64,000 nucleotides of DNA from Prevotella sp. (GTDB lineage Bacteria; Bacteroidota; Bacteroidia; Bacteroidales; Bacteroidaceae). The position numbers were made by a program, and so were the translations under genes. Under the pieces are notes generated by a model. The model made no database searches. It saw only the letters and a list, made by a program, of their open reading frames with translations, and was not told the origin of the DNA. The stretch covers positions 21,728 to 85,727 of the forward strand of contig JAGCDO010000062.1 in assembly GCA_017651265.1 (NCBI GenBank). The letters are read 5' to 3'. Of this stretch, positions 1-8,123 are shown one piece after another; position 1 is the first letter of the stretch; every line of letters starts with the position of its first letter.

Positions 1-569
1 GTCATTGTCTGTACGACCTGCTGGCACGCTGGAAGGCGGGAGAGTTCGATGTGGAGATTCCTTGTATCGTATCCAATCATGAGGACCTCCGCTACGTGGC
101 TGAGCAGTTCGACATCCCCTACTACGTGTGGAGCATCAAGAAAGACCACTCGAACAAGGCTGAGGCGGAAGCTGCCGAGATGGAACTGCTGAAGGAAAAG
201 AAGGTGACATTCATCGTGCTGGCCCGCTATATGCAGATTATCAGCGACGAGATGATTGCCAAATATCCGCACCATATCATCAATATCCACCATTCGTTCC
301 TGCCAGCCTTCATCGGCGCCAAGCCTTATCATCAGGCATGGGAAAGAGGCGTGAAAGTGATTGGTGCTACCAGTCATTATGTAACAGCCGACTTGGATGC
401 GGGTCCTATCATTGAGCAGGACGTGACACGCATTACCCATAAGGACACACCAGAGAGTCTGGTACTCAAAGGCAAGGACCTGGAGAAGATCGTGCTCTCA
501 CATGCAGTATCCAAGCATATCCAGCGTAAGATTCTCACCTACAACAATAAGACAATCATATTTAGCTAG
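1..569 (+). CDS. purU: Formyltetrahydrofolate deformylase, C-terminal part (partial gene)
   Basis: The reading frame is open from the left edge (in phase from base 3) to the TAG at 567-569, so only the catalytic half is present. PurU hydrolyses 10-formyl-THF to formate and THF, which feeds purine synthesis and balances one-carbon units. The fold is that of formyl transferases: the SNHEDL segment, the ARYMQI loop, then INIHHSFLPAF with the catalytic His/Asn region, GATSHYV, and the terminal D-x-GPIIEQDV block containing the catalytic Asp. The N-terminal ACT domain, expected in PurU and absent from PurN, lies outside the window. The IHHSFLPAF and ARYMQI forms favour PurU over PurN. It is followed by a repeat-filled spacer and the his genes. 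Confidence 0.9.
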   Translation, partial: HCLYDLLARWKAGEFDVEIPCIVSNHEDLRYVAEQFDIPYYVWSIKKDHSNKAEAEAAEMELLKEKKVTFIVLARYMQIISDEMIAKYPHHIINIHHSFLPAFIGAKPYHQAWERGVKVIGATSHYVTADLDAGPIIEQDVTRITHKDTPESLVLKGKDLEKIVLSHAVSKHIQRKILTYNNKTIIFS

Positions 570-640
570 AAGTGAGAAGCTAGAGGTGAGAGGTGAGATA
601 GTGAGAGGCGAAAATTCGTCTAATTCGTCTAATTCGTAGA
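568..640. repeat. Short-word tandem repeats (GTGAGAG and AATTCGTCT words)
   Basis: This purU-hisH spacer is almost entirely short direct repeats. GAGGTGAGAGGTGAGA-type units run to about 607, then three AATTCGT(CT/AG) units run to about 640. The first word recurs in frame inside hisH at 1024-1056. No hairpin or protein is evident. Confidence 0.8.
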
Positions 641-657
641 GGAGATATTTAGTAGAG

Positions 658-1269
658 ATGCAAGTTGCAATAGTTAAATATAATGCAGGGAATGTGTATT
701 CCGTGGTGAACGCTGTCAGACGACTGGGAATTGATCCGGTGCTGACCGATGATCCCGTACTGCTCGGACAGGCCGACCGCGTGATCTTTCCAGGACAAGG
801 GGAGGCACGTACCGCCATGGAGTATCTGCATCAGCACGGACTAGTGGAGGTGATTCGCTCACTCAAGCAACCCGTACTGGGCATCTGCATCGGACAGCAG
901 TTACTGTGCAGCCATTCCGAGGAGGGAGATGTCGACTGCATAGGCATCTTCGACGCGGAGGTGAAACGGTTCCAGCCGCAACGGCACGAAGACAAGGTAC
1001 CATGCATGGGATGGAACAGAATAGAGGTGAGAGGTGAGAAGCCAGAGGTGAGAGACCTGTTTGCCGGACTCGGTGAGGATCCCTACGTCTATTTCGTACA
1101 CAGCTACTATGTACCGCTGTGCAACGATACGGCTGCCGTGTCCGACTATATCCTGCCCTACTCTGCCGCCCTGCAAAAAGATAATTTCTATACCTGCCAG
1201 TTCCACCCGGAGAAGAGCGGTAGCGTGGGCGAAAGAATACTTAGGAACTTCATCAACTTTGAACTTTGA
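658..1269 (+). CDS. hisH: Imidazole glycerol phosphate synthase, glutamine amidotransferase subunit
   Basis: HisH hydrolyses glutamine and channels ammonia to HisF, which makes imidazole glycerol phosphate and AICAR in histidine synthesis. The class I amidotransferase triad is visible: the nucleophile Cys in GICIGQQ (about residue 78), and His and Glu in FHPEKS near residue 185. The start is the ATG at 658, with a purine-rich GGAGAT about 12 bases upstream. The length, 203 aa, is normal. Residues about 122-132 (EVRGEKPEVR) are encoded by the GTGAGAG repeat word also found upstream of the gene, a small repeat-derived insertion in a surface loop before the YVYFVHSYY block. The C-terminal bases run into an AACTTTG repeat. 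hisA follows after 30 bp. Confidence 0.95.
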   Translation: MQVAIVKYNAGNVYSVVNAVRRLGIDPVLTDDPVLLGQADRVIFPGQGEARTAMEYLHQHGLVEVIRSLKQPVLGICIGQQLLCSHSEEGDVDCIGIFDAEVKRFQPQRHEDKVPCMGWNRIEVRGEKPEVRDLFAGLGEDPYVYFVHSYYVPLCNDTAAVSDYILPYSAALQKDNFYTCQFHPEKSGSVGERILRNFINFEL

Positions 1270-1296
1270 ACCTTGAACTTTGAACTTTGAACTTTA
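1254..1296. repeat. AACTTTG tandem repeat over the hisH stop
   Basis: Five to six near-perfect units of (TTG)AACTTTGAAC run from the last hisH codons (N-F-E-L) through the TGA to just before the hisA ATG at 1300. The same word recurs at 34068-34105, 38577-38840, 39362-39397, 39775-39788 and 39861-39890. Confidence 0.85.
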
Positions 1297-1299
1297 ATT

Positions 1300-2028
1300 A
1301 TGATAGAACTCATACCCGCCATTGACATCATCGGAGGAAAGTGCGTAAGACTGACCAAAGGTGACTACAACCAGAAGACCGTCTATAACGACGATCCTGT
1401 GGAAGTAGCACGCGAGTTTGAGGCCATGGGCTTCAAACGACTGCATGTAGTTGACCTTGACGGGGCGAAATCGAAACACATCGTGAATGTGGATGTGCTT
1501 CGTCGTATCACAACGGAAACCAATCTCACTGTAGATTTCGGCGGAGGTATCAAGACCGAGGAGGATATCCAGACGGCCTTTGACAATGGTGCCGCCATGG
1601 TGACAATAGGTAGCGTGGCTGTAACCCAGCCAGAGCTGTTCATCTCATGGCTTCATACCTTTGGAGCAGAACGAATGATTCTAGGCGCTGATGTGCGCAA
1701 CGGTATGATCAGCATCAACGGATGGAAAGAGGACTCGCAGGAATTGTTACTACCGTTCCTGCAACGATATATCGACCACGGTGTGAAGAACGTGCTCTGC
1801 ACGGAGATTTCCAAGGACGGTACCCTGTCAGGACCGGCTGTTACCCTGTATAAGGAGATTATGGCTGCCTATCCCGACCTCCACCTCATCGCCAGCGGCG
1901 GTGTGTCTTCCACAGAGGATATTCTCGAGCTGGAGCGCGAAGGAATCCCTGCTGTCGTCTTCGGCAAGGCCTTCTACGAGGGCCGCATCGATGCATCCCG
2001 ATTACTAAAACGTCCAACAACCCTATAA
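1300..2028 (+). CDS. hisA: ProFAR isomerase (phosphoribosylformimino-AICAR ribotide isomerase)
   Basis: HisA is a (beta/alpha)8-barrel enzyme that converts ProFAR to PRFAR, the substrate of HisH-HisF. Seen: the N-terminal LIPAIDIIGGKCVRL strand with the catalytic Asp, VDFGGGIKT (first phosphate site), TEISKDGTLSG with the second catalytic Asp, and ASGGVSS plus VFGKAFYEG (second phosphate site). The length, 242 aa, matches the family. It sits between hisH and hisF in the same orientation with short spacers, so co-transcription is likely. The spacer to hisF contains CCCATTAA words. Confidence 0.96.
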   Translation: MIELIPAIDIIGGKCVRLTKGDYNQKTVYNDDPVEVAREFEAMGFKRLHVVDLDGAKSKHIVNVDVLRRITTETNLTVDFGGGIKTEEDIQTAFDNGAAMVTIGSVAVTQPELFISWLHTFGAERMILGADVRNGMISINGWKEDSQELLLPFLQRYIDHGVKNVLCTEISKDGTLSGPAVTLYKEIMAAYPDLHLIASGGVSSTEDILELEREGIPAVVFGKAFYEGRIDASRLLKRPTTL

Positions 2029-2030
2029 AC

Positions 2031-2076
2031 CCCATTAACATATTATGCCCATCAACCCCATACACCCATCCGGACT
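2031..2076. repeat. CCCATTAA/CCCATCAA words across the hisF start
   Basis: Loose repeats of CCCCATTAA, CCCATCAA and CCCATACACCCATC run from the hisA-hisF spacer into the first ten hisF codons, encoding the non-canonical N-terminus (PINPIHPSG). Confidence 0.6.
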
Positions 2077-2839
2077 CGCCAAAAGAATCATCCCCTGCCT
2101 GGACGTCAAAGACGGACAGACCGTCAAGGGAACGAATTTTGTCAACCTGCGCCATGCAGGCGACCCGGTGGAACTGGGGAAAGCCTACAGCGATGCAGGT
2201 GCCGACGAACTGGTGTTCCTCGACATTACCGCCTCGTTCGAGGGTCGTAAGACCTTCACAGAGATGGTAACACGCGTGGCACAGGAGATCAATATCCCCT
2301 TTACCGTGGGCGGCGGCATCAATGCCTTGGAGGATGTGGAACGACTGCTCCATGCGGGAGCTGATAAGGTGAGCGTGAACTCTGCTGCCATCCGACGGCC
2401 GGAGCTGATCGATGAGATTACCCGTCAGTTTGGTTCACAGGTATGTGTTTGCGCCATCGACGCCCGCTTCGATCCCGACGGCTGGCACTGCTATGTGAAA
2501 GGCGGTAGGGAACGTGTGGAACGCGGACTCTTTGAATGGGCCCATGAAGCCCAGGAACGTGGTGCAGGAGAGATTCTGTTTACCAGTATGGATCATGATG
2601 GCGTGAAGGAAGGCTATGCCAACGAGGCACTGGCACGACTGGCAGACGACCTGAAGATCCCTATCATCGCCAGTGGCGGTGCAGGAAAGAAGGAACATTT
2701 CCGTGATGCCTTCACCATCGGTAAGGCCGATGCGGCACTGGCTGCCAGCGTGTTCCACTTCGGCGAGATACCTATCCCTGAACTGAAGGAATACCTCCAG
2801 TCGGAAGGCATCAACGTCCGTCCTCCTTCCACCCATTAA
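2045..2839 (+). CDS. hisF: Imidazole glycerol phosphate synthase, cyclase subunit
   Basis: HisF closes the imidazole ring of PRFAR using ammonia from HisH. The barrel motifs are intact: [13 protein letters not shown] with the catalytic Asp near residue 21, TVGGGI (phosphate), [12 protein letters not shown] with the second catalytic Asp, and IASGGAG. HisF proteins usually begin almost directly at M(L)AKRIIPCLD and end at GINVR. Here ten extra residues precede AKRI and PPSTH follows NVR, and both extensions are encoded by CCCAT-type repeats. The only usable start I see is the ATG at 2045. The core enzyme should be unaffected, since both ends are on the surface of the barrel. Confidence 0.95.
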   Translation: MPINPIHPSGLAKRIIPCLDVKDGQTVKGTNFVNLRHAGDPVELGKAYSDAGADELVFLDITASFEGRKTFTEMVTRVAQEINIPFTVGGGINALEDVERLLHAGADKVSVNSAAIRRPELIDEITRQFGSQVCVCAIDARFDPDGWHCYVKGGRERVERGLFEWAHEAQERGAGEILFTSMDHDGVKEGYANEALARLADDLKIPIIASGGAGKKEHFRDAFTIGKADAALAASVFHFGEIPIPELKEYLQSEGINVRPPSTH

Positions 2840-2878
2840 CCCCATCAAGTCCATCAACCCCATTAAGCCCATCAAATC
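2827..2878. repeat. CCCATTAA/CCCATCAA tandem repeat over the hisF stop
   Basis: At least five 9-10 bp words of CCCATTAAC, CCCATCAAG and CCATCAACC fill the end of hisF and the whole spacer up to the hisIE start. Confidence 0.8.
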
Positions 2879-2880
2879 AT

Positions 2881-3531
2881 ATGAACAAGATAGATTTCAA
2901 CAAACTCAACGGCCTCGTCCCTGCCATCATTCAGGACGCTACAACAAAGAACGTACTGATGCTCGGATTCATGAATCAGGAGGCTTACGAAAAAACCCTT
3001 GCCACCAAGCACGTCACCTTCTGGAGTCGTTCGCGCAACTGCTTATGGACAAAAGGAGAAACAAGTGGCAACTTCCTCGATCTGGTGAGTATCCAGAACG
3101 ACTGTGATAACGACACGCTACTGATCAAGGTGCACCCGCAAGGTCCTACCTGTCATACAGGTACCGACACCTGCTGGGGTGAGGACAATGTTGGGCATCC
3201 ACTCGCCTTCCTCTCCGAACTGCAGGACTTCATCGAGAAGCGCCACGAGGAGATGCCTGAGGGTTCCTACACCACCAAGCTGTTCAAGGACGGTGTAAAC
3301 AAAATGGCACAGAAGATGGGTGAAGAGGCACTGGAGGCAGTCATCGAGGCTTGCAACGGCACTAACGAGAAACTCATCTACGAGGTGTCGGACATGATCT
3401 ACCATATGCTCGTCCTGCTCACCGGCAAAGGTCTTCGTATCGAAGACATCGTTACGGAACTGGCCAAACGCCATGATCCTAACTGGGACAAGAAACGTCG
3501 CGTGGCGAAGAGCAAAGGCGAGATGGAATAA
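2881..3531 (+). CDS. hisIE: Bifunctional phosphoribosyl-AMP cyclohydrolase / phosphoribosyl-ATP pyrophosphatase
   Basis: This fusion enzyme catalyses steps 2 and 3 of histidine synthesis. The N-terminal HisI domain (about 1-110) shows SRSRNCLWTKGETSGN, the D-C-D-N-D metal site and the Cys-rich GPTCHTGTDTCW zinc site. The C-terminal HisE domain (about 120-216) is all-alpha with the EEALEAVIEA metal-binding helix and EVSDMIYHMLVLL. The order and the 216 aa length are typical of Bacteroidetes HisIE. It is the last gene of the hisH-A-F-IE run; the earlier and remaining his genes are not in the window. Confidence 0.96.
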   Translation: MNKIDFNKLNGLVPAIIQDATTKNVLMLGFMNQEAYEKTLATKHVTFWSRSRNCLWTKGETSGNFLDLVSIQNDCDNDTLLIKVHPQGPTCHTGTDTCWGEDNVGHPLAFLSELQDFIEKRHEEMPEGSYTTKLFKDGVNKMAQKMGEEALEAVIEACNGTNEKLIYEVSDMIYHMLVLLTGKGLRIEDIVTELAKRHDPNWDKKRRVAKSKGEME

Positions 3532-3564
3532 GTAAACGACCATCCTATCATAATAAATACAACC

Positions 3565-4275
3565 ATGTTGATAGAATACAAGAAAGTACGTATCTTCCAG
3601 GAAGATGTATGTGTGTTGAACGATGTTGACTTCCATGTGGAGGAAGGCGAGTTCATCTACATCATCGGTAAGGTGGGATCAGGAAAGAGCTCACTCCTGA
3701 AGACCACCTATTGTGAGCTGGACATTGAGAGCGGTGAACAGGCAATGGTGCTCGACCGCGATATCTTGAACATACGACGTAGGGAGATTCCTGCCCTGCG
3801 GAAGGAGATGGGTATCATCTTCCAGGATTTCCAGCTGCTGCACGACCGCACAGTGGCCAAGAATCTACGCTTCGTACTGAAGGCTACGGGATGGAAGAAC
3901 AAGAAAGAGATTGAGGAACGCATCGACGAGGTATTGGAGATGGTGGGCATGCTGGAGAAAAAGGACAAGATGCCCCACGAGCTGTCGGGCGGTGAACAAC
4001 AGCGTATCGCCATCGCCAGGGCTATCCTGAACAAACCCAAGATCATCATCGCCGACGAGCCCACGGGAAACCTCGACCCTGAGACCGCAACCTATATCAT
4101 CGACCTGCTCCGACAGATCAGTCAGACGGGTACGGCCATCGTTATGACCACGCATAATATCCCGATGCTCGACAAGTTCCCTGGGATTGTCTATCGCTGT
4201 AAAGACGGTGCCATCTATGACGTTACGAACGATTATAACAAGATGGACCTAACGGAAGACTCGGAGGATAGTTGA
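3565..4275 (+). CDS. ftsE: FtsE-like cell-division ABC transporter ATPase
   Basis: A 236-aa ABC ATPase of the FtsE/LolD class. Walker A is GKVGSGKSS (about 36), the Q-loop is IIFQDFQLL, the signature is LSGGEQQR, Walker B is IIIADEPTGNLD and the H-loop is TTHN. FtsE pairs with the membrane protein FtsX to control septal peptidoglycan hydrolases. The short Q-loop-to-signature spacing and the DEPTGNLD form fit FtsE. No ftsX lies next to it, so the pairing is inferred from family knowledge. It starts 33 bp after hisIE and ends in an acidic tail (TEDSEDS) that runs into a repeat. Confidence 0.85.
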   Translation: MLIEYKKVRIFQEDVCVLNDVDFHVEEGEFIYIIGKVGSGKSSLLKTTYCELDIESGEQAMVLDRDILNIRRREIPALRKEMGIIFQDFQLLHDRTVAKNLRFVLKATGWKNKKEIEERIDEVLEMVGMLEKKDKMPHELSGGEQQRIAIARAILNKPKIIIADEPTGNLDPETATYIIDLLRQISQTGTAIVMTTHNIPMLDKFPGIVYRCKDGAIYDVTNDYNKMDLTEDSEDS

Positions 4276-4300
4276 CAGTTGATAGTTGACAGTTGACAAT
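4270..4300. repeat. GTTGACAGTTGATAG tandem repeat
   Basis: Four units of GTTGA(C/T)AG fill the start of the spacer after the ftsE stop. It is a further member of the short-word repeats seen throughout the window. Confidence 0.75.
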
Positions 4301-4335
4301 TAAGTGATGAAAGTATAACAATAAAAAATAAGGAT

Positions 4336-5661
4336 ATGAAAGTAATGAAATTCGGCGGCACCTCCGTGGGCTCACCAGAGCGCATGAAAAGTGTATCGCA
4401 ACTGGTAACGAGAAGTGGAGAACCTGTTTTCGTGGTGCTTTCTGCTATGTCGGGCACTACTAACTCTCTGGTGGAGATTAGTAACTATCTCTACAAGAAG
4501 AACCCCGAGGGGGCTAACGACGTAATCAACCGTCTGGAACAGAAGTACATGGGACACGTGGAGGAGTTGTATTCAACCGATGAGTACAAGCAGCTGACAC
4601 GCGAATTCCTGAAAGGGGAATTCCAGTTCCTGCGCTCATTCACCAAGGATCTCTTCACCAGCTTCGAGGAGAAGAGCATCGTGGCTCAGGGCGAGATCAT
4701 CAGCACCAATATGGTGGTGAACTACATGAAGGAGCAGGGCATCAACGCTGTACTGCTGTCAGCACTCGACTTCATGCGTACCGATAAGAACGGTGAGCCT
4801 GATCCGGGTTACATCAAGGAGAAACTCGCCAAGGTGATGGAAGAGAATGAGGGCTATCAGATCTACCTCACACAGGGATTCATCTGTCGTAATGCCTACG
4901 GCGAGGTAGATAACTTGGAGCGCGGTGGTTCCGACTATACCGCCTCACTGATTGGGGCGGCCATCAATGCCGATGAGATTCAGATTTGGACTGATATCGA
5001 TGGTATGCACAACAACGACCCGCGTATCGTTGACAAGACAGAGGCCGTGCGTCAGCTGCATTTCGAGGAGGCTGCCGAGTTGGCTTACTTCGGTGCGAAG
5101 ATCCTCCACCCCACCTGCGTGCAGCCTGCTAAGTTCGCAGGCATCCCCGTACGTCTGAAGAACACCATGGAGCCGGATGCTCCTGGTACCATCATCGACA
5201 ATGTTACTGTGAGGGGAAAGATCAAGGCCGTGGCTGCCAAGGACAATATCACCGCCATCAAGATCAAGAGCTCACGCATGTTACTGGCTACTGGTTTCCT
5301 GCGCAAGGTGTTCGAGATATTCGAGAGCTACCAGACCGCTATCGACATGGTGGCTACCTCTGAGGTGGGTGTAAGCATGAGTATCGATAACGACACGCAC
5401 TTGCACGACATCGTGGACGAACTGAAGAAATATGGTACGGTAACAGTTGATAGTGATATGTGTATCATTTGCGTGGTGGGCGACCTCGACTGGAGTAACA
5501 TCGGCTTCGAGACACTGGCTACTGATGCCATGAAGAATATCCCGGTTCGAATGATTTCCTACGGCGGTTCCAACTATAACATCTCTTTCTTGATCAAGGC
5601 AGCTGACAAAAAGCGCGCCCTGCAGAGTTTGAGTGACACCTTATTTAATAAAGGAAATTAA
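4336..5661 (+). CDS. lysC: Aspartate kinase, monofunctional
   Basis: Phosphorylates aspartate, the committed step to lysine, threonine, methionine and diaminopimelate. The N-terminal kinase domain has KFGGTSVGSPERM, GGSDYTASLIGAA and the TDIDGM segment; two ACT domains follow from about residue 300 (TAIKIKSSRM; CIICVVGDL), so feedback control by an end product is expected. The length, 441 aa, is normal for a stand-alone enzyme with no homoserine dehydrogenase fusion. lysA follows after 41 bp, which suggests dedication to lysine and diaminopimelate supply. No lysine riboswitch is visible in the short upstream spacer. Confidence 0.95.
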   Translation: MKVMKFGGTSVGSPERMKSVSQLVTRSGEPVFVVLSAMSGTTNSLVEISNYLYKKNPEGANDVINRLEQKYMGHVEELYSTDEYKQLTREFLKGEFQFLRSFTKDLFTSFEEKSIVAQGEIISTNMVVNYMKEQGINAVLLSALDFMRTDKNGEPDPGYIKEKLAKVMEENEGYQIYLTQGFICRNAYGEVDNLERGGSDYTASLIGAAINADEIQIWTDIDGMHNNDPRIVDKTEAVRQLHFEEAAELAYFGAKILHPTCVQPAKFAGIPVRLKNTMEPDAPGTIIDNVTVRGKIKAVAAKDNITAIKIKSSRMLLATGFLRKVFEIFESYQTAIDMVATSEVGVSMSIDNDTHLHDIVDELKKYGTVTVDSDMCIICVVGDLDWSNIGFETLATDAMKNIPVRMISYGGSNYNISFLIKAADKKRALQSLSDTLFNKGN

Positions 5662-5702
5662 AAGAAGAATTGGAAGCAACACAACACAAGAGGAAACCGT
5701 TT

Positions 5703-6902
5703 ATGAATCAAAGAACACAACCTACGGGGAAGGGCAAAGGAGTATTCCCCATCGAGCAATTCAGGCAGGTACATACACCGTTCTACTATTACGATACAAA
5801 CCTGCTCCGTGACACCCTGCGAGCCATCAACCAAGAGGCTGGCAAGCATGAGGGATTCTGCGTGCACTATGCCATCAAGGCTAATGCCAACCCGAAGATA
5901 CTCAATGTCATCTGTCAGGCAGGACTGGGTGCCGACTGTGTCAGTGGCGGGGAGATCAAAGCCTGCATCGCTGCCGGCTTTCCACCCAGTAGGATTGTCT
6001 ATGCCGGTGTAGGTAAGAGTGATTGGGAGATCAATATCGGTCTGGATCACGATATCTTCTGTTTCAACGTGGAGAGCATCCCTGAACTGGAGGTTATCAA
6101 CGAGCTGGCAGCAAAGAAAGGAAAGGTGGCCCGTGTGGCTTTCCGACTGAATCCCAATGTGGGTGCTCACACCCATGCAAACATCACCACCGGACTGGCA
6201 GAGAACAAGTTCGGCATTGCCATGCACGACATGCTGAGTGTTATTGAGGAGGCAGCAGGGATGAAGAACATCAAGGTCGTGGGTCTGCACTTCCATATCG
6301 GCAGTCAGATACTTGACATGGGTGACTTCGAAGCCCTCTGTAACCGTGTCAATGAACTGCAGAATGAGTTGGAGCGCCACCACATCGTGATGGAACATAT
6401 CAACGTGGGAGGCGGTCTCGGTGTAGACTATCAGCATCCCAACCGCGTGCCCATACCCGACTTCAAGGCTTACTTCGACACGTATGCCAAGAAACTGAAG
6501 CTGCGTCATGGACAGACGCTTCACTTTGAGTTAGGACGAGCCGTCGTAGCGCAATGCGGCAGTCTGATTACCCAGACACTGTATGTGAAACAGGGTGCCA
6601 CCAAGCAGTTTGCCATCGTTGATGCCGGTTTTACCGACCTCATCCGACCTGCCCTCTATCAGGCCTATCATAAGATTGAGAATATCTCCAGTGATGAGCC
6701 GAGTCAAGCCTACGATGTAGTGGGTCCTATCTGCGAATCGACGGATGTGTTTGCCAAACACATTGACCTGAACGAGTGCCGCCGTGGTGACTTGTTGGCC
6801 ATCCGCTCTGCAGGAGCCTACGGAGAAATCATGGCTTCAGGCTACAACTGTCGTCAGCTCCCTAAAGGGTATATTACAGAGGACTTTCAAGGACGGGGAT
6901 AA
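5703..6902 (+). CDS. lysA: Diaminopimelate decarboxylase
   Basis: PLP enzyme converting meso-diaminopimelate to lysine. Seen: the PLP lysine in YAIKANANP, HFHIGSQI, GGGLGVDY (phosphate clamp), the ELGRAVVAQ segment, and CESTDVF plus GAYGEIMASGYN at the C-terminus, which contribute to the active site across the dimer. A TTG at 5670 would extend the frame by 11 residues, but the ATG at 5703 gives the usual N-terminus and is preferred. It lies directly after lysC in the same orientation. Confidence 0.95.
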   Translation: MNQRTQPTGKGKGVFPIEQFRQVHTPFYYYDTNLLRDTLRAINQEAGKHEGFCVHYAIKANANPKILNVICQAGLGADCVSGGEIKACIAAGFPPSRIVYAGVGKSDWEINIGLDHDIFCFNVESIPELEVINELAAKKGKVARVAFRLNPNVGAHTHANITTGLAENKFGIAMHDMLSVIEEAAGMKNIKVVGLHFHIGSQILDMGDFEALCNRVNELQNELERHHIVMEHINVGGGLGVDYQHPNRVPIPDFKAYFDTYAKKLKLRHGQTLHFELGRAVVAQCGSLITQTLYVKQGATKQFAIVDAGFTDLIRPALYQAYHKIENISSDEPSQAYDVVGPICESTDVFAKHIDLNECRRGDLLAIRSAGAYGEIMASGYNCRQLPKGYITEDFQGRG

Positions 6903-6946
6903 AGCGTTTATCAAAACATAAATGAGTCTTAGACAAGGTTGAATAC

Positions 6947-8116
6947 ATGATACAAATCAGTGTAACGACAATCGTTATTTGTGCCATTATCATCGTGGCG
7001 GCAGTCATAACACCGATGGTCAACATCTTCTTCCGGAAGGTGGACAACGGACAAGATGTGACGGATGATTCACAGCTCCCTTGTCTGTCGGTCCTGCTGA
7101 CCGTTCAAGACAATGCCAGCGAGTTGGAACAGCACCTGCCGGCAATTCTCACACAGGATTATCCTGCGGGCTTTGAGGTAATCGTGGTTGTTGGTAAGGG
7201 GGAAGACGATACCGATGATGTACTGAAAAAGCTATCGGCCACCTACCCCAACCTCTATACAACGTTCATACCTGACAGCTCTCGTTATATGAGCAGGAAG
7301 AAACTCGCCGTGACCTTGGGCGTGAAGGCTGCCCGACACGAATGGATTCTCATGACTGAGGCAAGCTGTCAGCCCGCTTCCGACCAATGGCTGAAGACCA
7401 TGGCACGCCATTGTCAGGAAACAACTGATATGGTTATCGGCTACGGGAACTACGATGAGGAGGCCAGTGACTACAAACGCTTCGAGTACCTTCAGGAGCA
7501 ATGCTATATCCTAAGGCAAGCCAATCGGGGTACAGCCTTCCGCTGTGAACCGGGGAACTTGCTGTTCAGGAAGAGTCTCTTTCTTGACAACAGAGGATTC
7601 GAAGGGAATCTTAAATATGTACGCGGGGAATATGACTTCATTGTTAACAAGTTCGCAGAAAAAGGGAACACGGTTATTGAGACATCACCCGAAGCATGGG
7701 TTATTGAGGATGCTCCCACCAAGAAGACATGGAAGAACAGACACCTCTATCTCATGGAGACAAAGAGACATCTCAAACGTTCGTTCTGCTCGTTACTACC
7801 CTATCGGATGGATCATCTCCTCATGCACTTGAACTACCTGCTCATCATCGGCTGTGCCTGCTATGGCTACTGGCTCATGCGACAGGGAAACGGACTGACA
7901 GAACCGTGGATTCTATGGGGAACGGCCATTGCAGCTTTCCTCATTACCATTATCCTACGCATGATTATTGCCAAGAAAGCCTGCAAGCAGTTCGACGAGG
8001 ATATCCCATTCTGGAAGATCATCCCATTCGAGGTCTCCAGATGCTGGCGGAACCTGATATGGCGTATCCGATACATCTTCTCTGACAAATACAGCTTCAT
8101 CTGCCATAAGGTATAG
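6947..8116 (+). CDS. Membrane glycosyltransferase, family 2
   Basis: A 389-aa GT2-type enzyme. A transmembrane helix (about 5-27) precedes the catalytic domain, which starts with LSVLLTVQDNASELEQHL; a TEASCQP segment sits where the DxD metal site is expected, and PEAWVIEDAPTKKTWKNRHLY resembles the acceptor/QRxRW-like region. Two hydrophobic helices follow at about 285-340. In place of a clear DxD only E-A-S is seen, so the metal site may be divergent. It is 7 bp ahead of a GT4-like gene and may act with it on a cell-envelope glycan; the substrate cannot be read. Confidence 0.8.
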   Translation: MIQISVTTIVICAIIIVAAVITPMVNIFFRKVDNGQDVTDDSQLPCLSVLLTVQDNASELEQHLPAILTQDYPAGFEVIVVVGKGEDDTDDVLKKLSATYPNLYTTFIPDSSRYMSRKKLAVTLGVKAARHEWILMTEASCQPASDQWLKTMARHCQETTDMVIGYGNYDEEASDYKRFEYLQEQCYILRQANRGTAFRCEPGNLLFRKSLFLDNRGFEGNLKYVRGEYDFIVNKFAEKGNTVIETSPEAWVIEDAPTKKTWKNRHLYLMETKRHLKRSFCSLLPYRMDHLLMHLNYLLIIGCACYGYWLMRQGNGLTEPWILWGTAIAAFLITIILRMIIAKKACKQFDEDIPFWKIIPFEVSRCWRNLIWRIRYIFSDKYSFICHKV

Positions 8117-8123
8117 AGAATCT

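Noticed and set aside
4276-4335. Lysine riboswitch before lysC
   Set aside because: The spacer is only 60 bp and consists of repeat and AT-rich sequence, too short for the ~170-nt aptamer.
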